A DNA stretch of 64,000 bases from Schoenoplectus triqueter (GCA_964058805.1 CAXKVV010000022.1:1-64000); one strand, 5' to 3'; positions 1 to 12,957 are shown, counted from the first letter of the stretch. Program-made: numbers and translations. Notes: generated from the sequence alone by a model not told the origin.

Positions 1-3000
1 CAATTTTTTGCGGTACCGACGGCGTCGGTTCCCGTTTTCATGTTTTTCGCTCCAAGACCCATTTTGGGCGGTACCGATGGCGTTGGGTCCCGTTTTCAAG
101 TATTGCGCTCCGAGACGCATTTTCGGCGGTACCAAGGGCGTTGGGTCTCGTTTTCCTGTTTTGCGCTTCCGGACCCGTTTTCGGCGGTACCGACTGTGTC
201 GGGTCTCGTTTTCTTATTTTGCGCTCCCGGACCCGTTTTCGTTAGTACCGAGCGCGTCGGGTCCTATTTTCTTATTTTCTGCTCCCGGACCCGTTTTCGG
301 CGGTACCGAGGGTATCGGGTCCCATTTTAATGTTTTTTCGCTCTCGGACCCTTTTTCCACGGTACCGACGGCGTCGGGTGCGGTTTTCATGTTTTGTGCT
401 CCAAGACTCAATTTCGGCGGTACCGAGGGTGTCGGCGGTACCGAGGGCGTCGGGCCTCGTTTTCATGTTTTGCGCTCCCGGACTCGGTTTCGGCGGTACC
501 GAGGGCGTCTTGTCTCGTTTTCATGTTTTGCGCTCCCGGACCCGTTTTGGGCGATACCGACGGCGTTTGGTCCTGTTTCTTTTTTTGCGCTTCGGAACTC
601 TTTTTCGGCAGTACCGAGGGCATCGGGTCCCGTCTTCATGTTTTGCGCTCCTCGACCCGTTTTCTTTAGTACCGAGGGTGTCTGGTCTCGTTTTCATGTT
701 TTGCGCTCCCGGACCCGTTTTCGGCGATACCAATTGTGTCTGGTCTCGTTTTCATGTTTTGCGCTCCCGGACCCGTTCTTGACTGTACCGAAGGCGTTGG
801 GTCATGTTTTCATGTTTTGCGCTCCAAGACTTGATTTCGGCGGTACCGAGGGCGTCGGGTTCCGTTTTCATGTTTTGCGCTCCCGGACTCATTTTCGGCG
901 ATAGCGTGGGCATCGGATCCCGATTTTATGTTTTCCGCTCCCGGACTCATTTTCAGCGGTACCGAGGGCGTCGAGTCCCGTTTTCTTGTTTTGCGCTCCC
1001 GAACCCATTTTTTGCGGTACCGACGGCGTCGGTTCCCGTTTTCATGTTTTACGCTCCCAGACCCATTTTGGGCGGTACCGATGGCGTCGGGTCCCGATTT
1101 CATGTTTTGCGCTCCAAGACGCATTTTCCGCGGTACCGAGGGTGTCGGGTCTCGTTTTAATTTTTTGCGCCGCCGGAACCGTTTTCGGCGGTACCGACTG
1201 TGTCGGTTCCCGTTTTCTTATTTTGCGCTCCCGGACCCGTTCATAACTGTACCAAAGGCGTTGGGTCCCGTTTTCATGTTTTGCGCTCCAATACTCGATT
1301 TCGGCGGTACCGAGGGCGGCGGGTTCCGTTTTCATGTTTTGCGCTCCCGGACTTATTTTCGGCGATAGCGAGGGCGTCGGCTCTCGATTTTATGTTTTGC
1401 GCTCCCAGAGTCATTTTCGGAGGTATCGAGGGCGTCGAGTCTCGTTTTCTTGTTTTGCGCTCCCGAACCAATTTTCGACAGTACCGGCGGCGTCGGGTCC
1501 CGTTTTCATGTTTTGCGTTCCTGAACTCGGTTTCGGCGGTACCGAGGGCGTCGGGTCCTATTTTCTAATTTGTGCTCCCGGACCCGTATACCGTGGTATC
1601 GAGCGCGTCGGGTCCCGTTTTAATGTTTTGCGCTCCCAAACCCATTTTCAGCGGTATCAACGGCGTTGGGTCCCGTTTTCATGTTTTGCGCACACGGACT
1701 CTATTTCGGCGGTACCGAGGGCGTCCGGTTCCGTTTTCATGTTTTGCGCACCCGAACCAATTTTAGGCGGTACCGACGGCGTCGTGTTCTGTTTTTCATG
1801 TTTTGCGGTCCCGGCCCCGTTTTCGGCGGTACCAACTGTGTCGGGTCCCGTTTTCATGTTTTGCGCTTTCGGACCCGTTTTCGGCGATACCGACGGCGTC
1901 TGGTCCCGTTATCATGTTTTGCGCTCCCGGACCCGTTCTTGACTGTACCGAGGGCGTCAGGTCCCGTTTTAATGTTTTGCGCTCCAAGACTCGATTTAGG
2001 TGGTACCGAGGGCGTTGGGTTCCGTTTACATGTTTTGCGTTCCCGTACTCATTTTCGGCGATAGCGAGGGCGTCGGATCCCGATTTTATGTTTTGCGCTC
2101 CCGGACTCATTTTCGGCGGTACCGAGGGCGTCGAGTCCCGTTTTATTATTTTACGCTCCCGAACCCATTTTTTGCGGTACCGACGGCGTCGGTTCCCGTT
2201 TTCATGTTTTGCGCTCCAAGACCTATTTTGGACGGGACCGATGGCGTCGGGTCCCGTTTTCATGTTTTGCGCTCCCGGACTCGTTTTCGGCGGTACCGAC
2301 TGTGTCGGGTCCCGTTTTCTTGTTTTGCGCTCCCGGACCCGTTCTTGACTGTACCGAAGGCGTTGGGTCCCGTTTTCATGTTTTGCGCTCCAAGACTCGA
2401 TTTCGACGGTACCGAGGGCGTCAGGTCCCGATTTTTTGTTTTGCGCTCCCGGAGTCATTTTCGGCGGTACCGAGGGCGTCGAGTCTCGTTTTCTTGATTT
2501 GCGCTCCCGAACCCATTTTTGGTGGTACCGGCGGCGTTGGGTCCTGTTTTCATGTTTTGCGCTCCCGGACTCGGTTTCGGCGGTACCGAGGGCGTCGGGT
2601 TCCGTTTTCATGTTTTGCGCTCCCGGACTCATTTTCGGCGGTACCGAGGGCGTCGAGTCCCGTTTTCTTGTATTGCGCTCCCGAACCCATTTTTTGCGGT
2701 ACCGACGGCGTCGGTTCCCGTTTTCATGTTTTTCGCTCCCGGACTCGGTTTCGGCGGTACCGAGGGCGTCGGGTTCTGTTTTCATGTTTTGCGCTCCCGA
2801 ACTCATTTTCGGCGGTACCGAGGGCGTCGAGTCTCATTTTCTTGTTTTGCGCTCCCGAACCCATTTTTTGCGGTACCGACGGCGTCGGTTCCCGTTTTCA
2901 TGTTTTTCGCCCCAAGACCCATTTTGGGCGGTACCGATGGCGTCGGGTCCCGTTTTCATGTTTTGCGCTCTGAGACGCATTTTCGGCGGTACTAAGGGCG

Positions 3001-6000
3001 TCGGGTCTTGTTTTCCTGTTTTGCGCTCCCAGATCCGTTTTCGGCGGTACCGACTGTGTCGGGTCCCGTTTTCTTGTTTTGCGCTCCCGGACGCGTTTTC
3101 GTTAGTACCGAGCGCGTCGGGTCCTGTTTTCTTGTTTTCCGCTCCCGGACCCGTTTTCGGCGGTACCGAGGGTATCGGGTCCCATTTTAATGTTTTTCGC
3201 TCTCGGACCCTTTTTCCACGGAACCGACGGCGTCGGGTGCGGTTTTCATGTTTTGTGCTCCAAGACTCAATTTCGGCGGTACCGAGGGTGTCGGGTTCCG
3301 TTTTCATATTTTGCGCTCCGGGAACCGTTTTCGGCGGTACCGAGGCATCGGGTCCCGTTGTCATGTTTTGCACTCCAGGATTCATTTTCGGCGGTACCGA
3401 GGGCGTCGAGTGCGGTTTTTATGTTTTGCGCTCCAAGACTCGATTTCGGCGGTACCGAGGGCGTCGGGTTCCGTTTTCATGTTTTGCGCTCCCGGACTCG
3501 TTTTCGACGATACCGAGGGCGTCGAGTCCCGATTTTATGTTTTGCGCTCCCGGACTCATTTTCGGCGGTACCGAGGGTGTCGAGTCCCGTTTTCTTGTTT
3601 TACGCACTCGGACCAGTTTTTTGCGCTACTGACAGCGTCGGTTCTCCTTTTCTTGTTTTGCGCTCCCGGACCCATTTTGGGCGGTACCGATGGCGTCGGG
3701 TCTCGTTTTCATGTTTTGCGCTCCCGGACGCATTTTCGGCGGTACCGAGGCCGTTAGGTCTCGTTTTCATGTTTTAAGCTCCCGGATTCGTTTTTGGCAG
3801 TATCGAAGCGTCGGGTCCCGTTATCATGTTTTGCGCTCCCGAACTCATTTTCGGCGATACCAAGGGTGTCGGGTGCGTTTTTCATGTTTTCCCTTCCAGG
3901 ACTCATTTTCGGCGGTACCGAGTGCGTCGGGTCCAGTTTTCATGTTTTGCGCTCCCGGACACATTTTCGGCGGTACCGACGGCGTCGGGTCCCAATTTCA
4001 TCTGTTGCGCTCCCGGACTCATTTTCGACGATACCAAGGGTGTCGGGTCCCGTTTTCTTGTTTTGCGCTTCCGGACTTATTTTCGGCGGTACCAACGGCG
4101 TTGGGTCCCATTTTCATGTTTTGCGCTCCCGGACTCATTTTCGACGGTTCCGTGGGCGTCGAGTCTCGTTTTTATATTTTGCGCTCCCGGACCCATTTTC
4201 AGCGGTATCAACGGCGTCGGGTCCCGTTTTCATGTTTTGCGCTCCTAGACTCTGTTTCGGCATTACCGAGGGCGTCGGGTTCTGTTTTCTTGTTTGGCGC
4301 ACCCGAACCTGTTTTAGGCGGTACCGACGGCGTCAGGTTCTGTTTTTCATGTTTTGCGCTCTCGACCCCATTTTCGGCGGTACCGACTGTGTCGAGTCCT
4401 GTTTTCATGTTTTGCGCTCCCGGACCCATTTTCGGCGATACCGACGGCGACTGGTCCCGTTGTCATGTTTTGCGCTCCCGGACCCGTTCTCGACTGTACC
4501 GAGGGCGTCATGTTTTGCGCCCCAAGACTCATTTTCGGCGATAGAGACGGCGTCGGGTCCCGATTTTATGTTTTGCGCTCCCTGACTCATTTTCGGCGGT
4601 AACGAGGGCGTCGGGTCTCGTTTTCTTGTTTTGCGCTCCCGGACCCATTTTCGGTACCGACGGCGTCGGTTTCCGTTTTCATGTTTTGCGCTCCCAGACC
4701 CATTTTGGGCGGTACCGATTGCGTCGGGTCCCGTATTCATGTTTTGCGCTCCAAGACGCATTTTCGGCGGTACCAAGCGCGTCGGGTCTCGTTTTCATGT
4801 TTTGCGCTCCCGGACCCATTTTTGGCGGTACCAAGACGTCGGGTCCCGTTATCATGTTTTGCGCTCCCGAACTCATTTTCAGCAGTACCGAGGGCGTCGG
4901 GTGCGGTTTTCATGTTTTCCCCCCAGGACTCATTTTCGGCGGTACCGAGGGCGTCGTGTACCGTTTTCATGTTCTGCGCTGCCGGACCAGTTTTTGGCAG
5001 TACCGAGTGCATCGGGTCCAGTTTTCATGTTTTGCTCTCCCGAACCCGTTTTCGGCGGTATCGACGGCGTCGGATCCCGTTTTCATGTTTTGCGCTACCG
5101 GACTCATTTTCGGTGGTACCGAGGACGTCGGGTCCCGTTTTCATGTTTTGCGCTCCCGGACCCATTTCCGTTAGTATCAAGCGCGTCGGGTCCCGTTTTC
5201 TTCTTTTGCGCTCCCGGACTCATTTCCGGCAGTACCAAGAGTGTCGGGTCCCATTTTCTTGTTTTGCGCTCCCGGACCTATTTTTGGCGGTACCAACGGC
5301 GTTAGGTCCCGTTTTCATATTTTGCGCTCCCGGACTCATTTTCGTCAGTTCCGAGGGCGCTGAGTCTCGTTTTTATGTTTTGCGCTCCCGGACCTGTTTT
5401 CGTTAGTACCGACCGCGTCGGGTCCCGTTTTCATGTTTTGCGCTCCCGGACTCATTTTCGGCGGTATTGAGGGTGTCTTGTCCCTTTTTCATGTTTTCCG
5501 CCCCCGGACCCGTTTTCGGCGGTACCGACGGCGTCGGGTCCCGTTTATATGTTTTCCTCTTTCGGACACGTTCTTCGTTAGCCCCGAGCGCGTCGGGTCC
5601 CATTTTCAGGTTTTGCGCTCCCGGACTCATTTTCGGCGATACTGAGGGCGTCGGGTCCCGTTTTTATGTTTTGTGCTCCTGGACCCGTTTTCGTTCGTAC
5701 CGACCGCGTCGGGTCCCGTTTTCATGTTTTGCGCTCCCAGACTCTTTTTCGGCGGTACCGAGGGCGTTGGGTCCCGATTTCATTTTTTGCGCTCCCGGAC
5801 TCGGTGTCGGCGGTACCAAGGGCGTCGGGCCTCGTTTTCATGTTTTGCGCTCTCGGACTCGGTTTCGGCGGTACCGAGGGCGTCGGTTTCTTTTTTCATG
5901 TTTTGCGCTCCCGAACTCGTTTTCGACTGTACCGACGTCGTCGGGTCCCGTTTTCATGTTTTGCACTTCCGGACTCATTCTCAGCGGTACCGAGGGCGTC

Positions 6001-6509
6001 GGGTCTCATTTTCATGTTTTGCGCTCCCGGGCCCGTTCTCAACGGTACCGAGCGAGTCGGGTCCCGTTTTCATTTTTTGCGCTCCGGACTCTTTTTCGGC
6101 GGTACCGAGGGCGTTGGGTCCCGTTTTCATGTTTTGCGCTCCCGGACTCGGTGTCGGCGGTACCGAGGGCGTTGGGTTCCGTTTTCATGTTTTGCGCTCC
6201 CGAACTCGTCTTTGACGATACCGACGGCGTCTGGTCCCGTTTTCATGTTTTGCGCTCCCGGACTCATTTTCTACGGTACCGAGGGCGTCATGTCCCGTTT
6301 TCATGTTTTGCGCTCGTTGACCCATTTTTGGCAGTACCGAGGGCGTCGGGTCCCGTTTTCATGTTTTGCGCTCGTTGACCCATTTTTGGCAGTACCGAGG
6401 GCGTCGGGTCCCGATTTCATGTTTTGCGCCCCCGGACCCGTTTTCGGCGGTACCGACGGCGTCGGGTGCCGTTTTCATGTTTTGCGCTCCCGGACCCGTT
6501 TTCGGCGGT
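1..6509. repeat. 58-bp KpnI satellite array, about 110 units
   Basis: Continuous head-to-tail repeats of a 58-bp unit containing GGTACCGAGGGCGTCGGGT, then CCGTTTTCATGTTTTGCGCT, then CCCGGACTCATTTTCGGC. The spacing of the GGTACC core was checked by position: 2641, 2699 and 2757 are 58 apart. The unit is GC- and CpG-rich, against roughly 30 percent GC in the surrounding DNA. Units differ by substitutions and a few short units occur (for example near 425, 3345 and 4500). 58 is 3x19+1 and the unit has few stops on either strand, so all frames read through and give a 58-residue pseudo-protein period; these frames are not genes. The left edge lies outside the window. The right edge is sharp, at the LINE fragment. 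The same family recurs inverted at 46441-46575 and 50576-53009. Confidence 0.97.
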
Positions 6510-7945
6510 TTTAAAACTATAATTAATAAGGCTAATGGGTCTATACTGTGTAATTAATTGAGCATATTTTTCTTAGGTAATAGACAAATGGAAGCTAAAT
6601 TAAGTTTAGAGATATCCAAAAGATTATAATATAATGCATGTATTAATTTCATAACATCTGAACTAATCACATCCCAACATGATTGATAAAATAAAATAAA
6701 ATAAAAAAGAGAAGTCATCAGGTCCTAGGGCCATATAAGGATCACAAGAAAAAATAATCTTTTGGATTTCTTCCTCAGTGAATGGTTTATCTAATTGTTC
6801 TATAGAAATCCACTACATATTTTAATAAAATCTGACGATCATATTCTAAACTAGCATCAATTTCTAAAGCAAAGATATATATTTTTATGGTAACTGTTGT
6901 GTGAAAAAAAATAGTATTATTATCACCTTTCAAAAACAATTTTAGTTTTGTTCTTTGTCGCAAATATTATTCTTCTTCTTCATGAATCTTATGTAGTTCT
7001 ATGTGACAACATTGCAATCTAGTGCTCTCTTCCTCATCTAAGCAATTCTGTTCTTGAGCTAATTCTAGCTCCTTAGTATTGTGAAGATATTATTTTTTTC
7101 CTAATTTTTTCAGCTTTAATATTTTTATCCCACCCTCTTAATTTTTTTCCTTATATGTTATAATTTAATTCTCCATTCAATCCCAAAATCACCTATTAGA
7201 TGGTGCTCAGATCACCATTTGATAATTAGATCCATAAAACCAGGCTGAACTAGCCATTTTTTTCAAATCACATTATGCTAACTGATTGTGACTGTTGCTT
7301 GTTGATACACAAAATAAGGGGTGTATGATCTGATAAAAATCTAGGAAGAGAGATAACTATAGTGTGTAAAAAGTGAGTATTCCAATTTAGTGAACAAAAA
7401 AACCTATTTAAAAGAGTCATAATAGTAGAAGTACTAGATTTAGCCCATGTGAATTTTCTATCACTAAGAGGTAACTCTAGTAGTTGAGCATTATTAATAA
7501 AAGTGTTAAATTTTCTACTAACTTTATGCTGGTAACTAATTCTTGTTGTCTCGGTTCTTTTTCAGATAAAATTAAAATCCTTACAAATTAATCATGAATC
7601 ATATTCTAGATTTTGTATAAATTGTAATTCTTGTAAAAACTCATGCTTTTGAGAAGTAGTTGAGGGTCCATATACTAATGTAAAGATCCAAATAAATGAA
7701 TCAGCTTTATTTTTGAGGTAGACTATAATGGAGTAATCTAATATACATTGATCTAGAACTTGATATAAATTGTCATTAATTCCTACTAAAATATCACCTG
7801 AGTTTCCTTGAGATGGTTTGACAATCCAACATGTTATATTGAAACTTAATTTATTGAGAACCCTTTCAAAAAAAGACTCCATTTTTTTTCTTGTATACCA
7901 ATCAAATCAGCTTTATGTTGATGAAGATATTCAGTAAGTAACAAT
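6510..7945 (-). pseudogene. decayed LINE (L1-type) fragment, endonuclease to start of reverse transcriptase
   Basis: Read on the minus strand, about 7945-7565 resembles the apurinic endonuclease domain of plant LINEs: a LIGIQE-like start, then DYSIIVYLKNKAD, then WIFTLVYGP, then an eroded GDFN motif (CKDFN). The SDHTPL motif near 7330 closes the endonuclease domain. Around 6770-6510 follows the start of the reverse transcriptase, with A-GPDDFS and LASICLLPKKN, ending in a degraded RPISLIN-SFK motif exactly where the satellite begins. Several stops and at least one frameshift (A-run near 7885) show that it is dead. The rest of the reverse transcriptase is missing at the satellite junction, so the element was cut by recombination or array growth. 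The family call rests on motif recognition by eye. Confidence 0.75.
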
Positions 7946-8764
7946 CTTTTTTTGTTTTTATTAAAACCTCATTTAATTCATCTAATTCTTATTCACACAT
8001 TTAATTCTTATTATCACATTTAGTTCATGATAAGGTAAAATAAATTATATTTACATTTAATTATTGTTCTCACATTTAGTTCATGAGAGGACAGTGGAGA
8101 CGTTCATTAGCAACACAATATTTTTCTAATACAAACTACATAAATTATACATCAAGAACTAAAATAAATAAATTCCATATAACAAATATTGTCTTCCTAA
8201 TTAAAACTTGCAAGGTTCTAAAAATATCTCTAGCAATTACAAATATTAGGCTTCATCATTCTTTTGATTATTTCCTTCCTTGTCAACATTCTTGGCACTT
8301 GCATGAAACTTTCGCCCTACAGACAAATATAACCCAAACACATTCTTGGCACCTCGTTGGCACTTTTGATGTTGGGGTGTAATATATTTTTTTCTTCTTC
8401 TTTTACAGTAAAAGCCCCTCTCCATGCATTACAAAATAAAGAGTCCAAATAGATAGTAAGTGGGTAATCAATTTAGAATTTAGAGATTTCTGTTCACATC
8501 GTCAAATCATATTTGTGCCTCATATTGAACAATTTAGAGAAGTAATCCAATTTGTTATCTAAAAATTTTTATTTACAATTTGAAAATTATTTTTTCCTCC
8601 TTTACGGTTTTCAACTATGCAGTAAGCTTAACGAGTTTTTTTCCCAAATCTATAATTATTGGTTTATGTTAGATGAACTATTTATTGAATACATGTTATT
8701 TAGGTCCAGTCTTTATTAATTTTTTCACTAGTGTGCTCTATATGTTATTACCAAAATTTGACAA
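7946..8764. other. AT-rich intergenic DNA, no gene seen
   Basis: No open frame with a recognisable product and no clear repeat. Two copies of a short phrase (CACATTTAGTTCATGA-like, near 8015 and 8070) suggest a small local duplication. Confidence 0.6.
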
Positions 8765-11262
8765 ATGACACGTTTCAAAGGACCAAAGAGGGCCCGGGCT
8801 ACTCGATATACAACAGAATTGCAGGCCAAAAAAAATGGTCAACTATTCCAACTTGAAGATGCGCAGGTTGATGTTGCACAAGTGAAGCCTACTGTAAGAG
8901 GTCCAAATAAGATCCGAGATGTTGAGACTGCTCATGCCAAAAAGCCTGAGGTTTGGCCAATAGGAGCTGCTGAATTTGACTATGAGGCTTACTGTAATAT
9001 GATTACAGGTACAATTTCTAAGTTAGCTCTTCGTGCGATGCCGGCACCGTTGCGAAGCTACAATAGTTGGGATAGAACTGCCAAGAAAGTTCTTCAAGAC
9101 CAATTTTTGATACCCTCCTTATATTAATTACGCAATATTAAATTTAGGTTGTAGACCATGAAACATTGAGTTTTATAGAAGCGTCGAGTTTAGATTCAGG
9201 CTGTACAACATTGAGTTTGTACCCTTCTATTATACTAAATATTAATTAATTACCTAATGAAATGAATCTTCTGGCTGTAGTACTCATGTGTTATAGAAAA
9301 AAAATATTAGGAGGCAAGAAGATTAGGAGCAATACAACATGTAATGAAATGAAATGAATTTTTTGATACCCTTAGGAGCAATCTTTGTTTTAATGAAATG
9401 AATTTTCTTATACCCTTATCTTAATTATTATTCATTCCAACATTAGAAGCCATACAATATGCGTTATTTTTCTATCTTGTTTTATAAAAATAAACCTTCA
9501 AAAACTTACTATATAACTTACATTCCAATCTAAGCAAGATACAGCCGGCGCAGATTTGATAATGAAACAGAATAACTAACTGATGCTAAGGGTCGTGAGG
9601 TGTTGGACAAAATAGCTAATAGAGGTTATATGGAAGGCCTACGTAGAGTAAGGAAAAAATGCATCAAAGATTTTGGTGATGACATGGAGAAATGGAAGAA
9701 AAAAATGCCCATGTGATGCAACAATCCTGATTTTTGGGCAGAACTATGTGAAGAATGGTCCACTAAGAGTTGGCAGGATCTGTCAAAAAAAAAGATAATC
9801 AATGTCATTCTGGTAGAGTAGTCACACACTATGCAGGATCTGCTAGTGCATACAAACTTCACACTAGATTGGTAAATCATCAAACACTTAAAAAATTATA
9901 TTAAATATTTTTGTGTACAAGATATGTTGGTGCATACAATAAAATATTCTTCATTAATATTCTAACTGTGTTAAATTTATTTTATGTGTAGAGTAAAAAG
10001 TTAAAGCGGGAAGCAACATATGAAGAACTCTTCATCCACCTCCATATACCCAAGAAGAAATAAGTGGATGAATCACAAGAGATTGAGGAAAGAAATGAAC
10101 TAAAGAAGAGAATGAGAGGGTGGAAAATGATGACTCTGAAGAATTTAGCAACATTACTACATTCCTGGACTTCCATGACCCAAAAGCAAGAGAAATCTAT
10201 GTAAGTACTAACTTATATATTTTTAAAATTGATGATTATTGGATATTAATAAGTTATGATTTAGATTTTTTTTTCTCATATAGACAGTACAACCTTCCAA
10301 ATCTAAAAAAAATATCCAAGTTTATATGTTTCACTGCACATTTTGTGATATATTATAGGAGTAAGTTAAGGAGTTGGAGCGTGATCCAGAACATGTCGAT
10401 AAGTCAAAAGAGCTACTTTGGCTGATGGCTTTTGGTGGATCAAGTCATGGTAGGAAATTTGGTTTTGGCAGCAAGCTTGATCATATCAGCCTACCACATT
10501 TTTGGCAGCAAGCTCTCTCTCTGTCTCTGGATTAATAGAACAACAGAACCAAGGAATTTATTCAGCTGAAGAAGTTGCAGCAATGATGCAAGAAAAAGAA
10601 CGCCAATTTATAGAGGAATGTGCAAGAAGGGGCCGTCTTGAGAGTGAGCGCAACAATCACAATAATTTTCTCTTCTCCCAGTTGTTTGCATTTATGGGTG
10701 TGCAGATGCCTCAATTCAATGTGAGTAATTAAATGACCTCTTATTTCAATGCTCTGCAACATATTCAAACACTTCCCTTGTACATTGAAAAAAAATTATT
10801 AAGTATATACATTATTATTCTTATAGTAAGGGTTATTGTTAGTATTCTTGGATGAGTTTATTTTTAAAAATTATAAACTTCTTGTTTGTACTTGGGATGA
10901 AAATCAAATGAGAGTATAGAATTAAAGAAATTATGGAGCTAGCAAGTTATATGATATCCAACTAATATGAAAATTCTAACAATTAAAAAAATTTAGTATA
11001 TATATCAGCAAATAAATCATAGTGATAAATTTTATTTATGATCAAACTTCAAAATAGGTTCAACCATCAGCTCAGGCGCCACAACAGGAGGGTGCACAAG
11101 ATAATAGACAATCACTGACAAATCAAGTGCAGGAGGGTGCAACAATGGGCATGCAAGGGACTGAAGAGCGGCACAATCCATCAAATATCCAAGTTGGACT
11201 CAATCACTGGTTCTCGGGTACTGGCTTGGATTTGAACATGCTGAATAGTCTTATTAGGTAAG
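8765..11262 (+). pseudogene. broken plant En/Spm-type (Transposase_24-like) transposase gene
   Basis: Several exon-like blocks on the plus strand fit the plant Ptta/En/Spm transposase-associated protein family. 8765-9127 encodes a basic 120-residue N-terminal segment. 9550-9870 reads R-KKCIKDFGDDMEKWKK, then W-ELCEEWSTKSWQDLSK, then THYAGSASAYKLHTRL, ending at a GTAAAT donor. 9992-10200 continues with ATYEELFIHLH and FHDPKAREIY. 10358-10732 has GRKFGFGSKLDHISLPHFW and a glutamate/arginine-rich coiled segment. 11058-11262 is a Q/N-rich tail. Damage: in-frame stops near 9573 and 9715, a one-base shift in the A-run near 9788, and a stop near 10060. This protein type travels with CACTA elements. 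I saw no termini around it. It is a remnant, not an active gene. Confidence 0.6.
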
Positions 11263-12179
11263 ATTTGTTAGAAATGAATTATGATAGTTGGGATATGTTT
11301 TGGTTAGCATCGATGGAAAATTTACTAGGGAAGTTTATTACTTGATAATGCATTTGGTTTTGGTTTTTGAAACACCATTAGTATGAATGATGTTGTGTGA
11401 AAATAGGTTGGGATCTCTTTGTTTGTTAGATGGTATTTGATGATACATTGGAATTGGAGGCTAAGATGCCCCATCTTTTTGTAAGTGTTAGGTGCTCACT
11501 TTTTGTGGTTGAATGAAATTTATGAATTATATTAAGTATGAATGAATGTGTTTTTAAATGGATAGATTTGTGATGAATAGAGGATGTTTGTAATATATTT
11601 GTATCATTGGATATTATTGATTTGGGTAATCTTATTTTAAAGGGAAATAAATTGAGGGAATGAAATATTTCATATGGTATATATGCAACATTGATGATCA
11701 GGTAATACCACATAATATTATGCATTCAAAGTAAGCAGTAAATAATATACACGCTAAATATAATAAATTTGTACACCAAATTACCCTAGCAACTATGCAC
11801 GTCAAAAACCCAAGCAACCACCAACAAAATCACAATATTATTTTAAAATATCAGATTTCTAGAGGAAAAACTAATAGCATCGATATGCACCGGTAAGGGT
11901 AGGCCCAAGAGATAAATAGATAATAACCATGCCACTACTTTGGGTTTGAGTCAGGGTGAATAATATCAATTGCATGCGTCAGCCCAAGCTAGCTATTATC
12001 TAGTTATGCACACCACAACTAGTGGTATGGGCTCTATGCGACTGTTATTTAGTAGCGTGCAACTTTGTTTCATAAGTATTCATACATAGGTAAGTGCACG
12101 CTATTTGCTTGTTGCATCGAAGTATATATGGAGCTGATTCATTTTTTTACCCAATCTTTTGCTGCATATTTTAGTTGTG
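11263..12179. other. intergenic DNA, nothing recognised
   Basis: Follows the transposase remnant. No coding block, terminal inverted repeat or tandem array seen. The open frame at 11426-11725 (minus) has no recognisable feature. Confidence 0.5.
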
Positions 12180-12475
12180 ATAGTTCCAAATTTAGCAGAA
12201 CCACAACTTTATAGTTTCTTTTTGTGGGATAAAAGTATCCCCAAGGCCTAAAGTTATCTCTTGTCCTGTAACATATTTTACTTAAAAATGTCCCCATCTG
12301 TATTTGCAGCACGTTGTTGTTGTTCTTTTTTTTTCCATGATATACTTATTTCTACACTTAGTTCCAATTTTAGCAGAACCGTAACTTTATAGTTCCTTTT
12401 TCTGGGATAAAAATGTCCCCAAGGCCTAAAGTTATCTCTTGTCCTGCACTGCAACATATTTTATTTAAAAATCTT
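12180..12475. repeat. direct tandem duplication, 179-bp period
   Basis: The phrase TAGTTCCAAATTTAGCAGAA begins at 12180 and recurs at 12359. Both are followed by 'CCCCAAGGCCTAAAGTTATC' and 'TCTTGTCCTG', so about 115 bp of each copy align closely. The middle of copy 1, including a GTTGTTGTT run, was lost from or never present in copy 2. No coding potential. Confidence 0.85.
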
Positions 12476-12796
12476 GATTCACATTTTTTTCTTCTTTTCT
12501 ATTTTTGAAGTGCGATGGAGAGACGGTGTGAAAGGCAGAGTTATAAGATGAAGGAGCCTTGGTAAATGGGGTTTCTCGGTTGCATATATCTCTTATCAGG
12601 AAAAATTGCAACCTAGCTAGTATAGAGTATGAACCACTTAATGATCTCTTCAACACTTTGCTTTTCTATGAAATTGCTTTTGAAATAGGCATAGGCCTTT
12701 TTCATCAGGAGCAATATACAGTCTTTATTTATCAAATCTTTTGGGATTTTGGCTTAATTGTATTTGTCTTTTGGTTAAATTACATACATATCTACC

Positions 12797-12957
12797 GTGC
12801 TCAATTTTTGTGAGGATAATATCCAATTTGAGATACTGGATGTGTTGGAATTTACATCTGACAGAAAGAAAATATCGGCTGTGGTAGAGAACTGTCAGAC
12901 TGGAGAGATTATGCTCCTGGCGAAGGATGCAGATTCTTTCTTCTTCGGTTTATGGTA
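12797..12957 (+). pseudogene. single-exon fragment related to P4-type ATPase (ALA flippase)
   Basis: The plus-strand frame contains QFEILDVLEFTSDRKKIS followed by NCQTGEIMLLAKDAD. This matches in layout the nucleotide-binding region of plant aminophospholipid flippases of the ALA2 type, where the family has LEFTSDRKRMSV and LLSKGADEA. Here the invariant KGAD lysine-glycine pair reads KDAD and the frame runs into unrelated residues within a few codons. No neighbouring ALA exons are seen upstream or downstream. It is therefore probably a captured or decayed gene piece rather than a gene. No transmembrane or catalytic DKTG segment is present. Confidence 0.5.

Noticed and set aside
2436..3632. 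398-codon plus-strand open frame (and dozens of others in 1-6509)
   Set aside because: Read-through of the 58-bp satellite in a stop-free frame; the same residues recur every 58 codons in all frames, and the opposite strand is open too.
1..6509. CRISPR-like periodic repeat
   Set aside because: Repeats are contiguous with no unique spacers, and the genome is eukaryotic.
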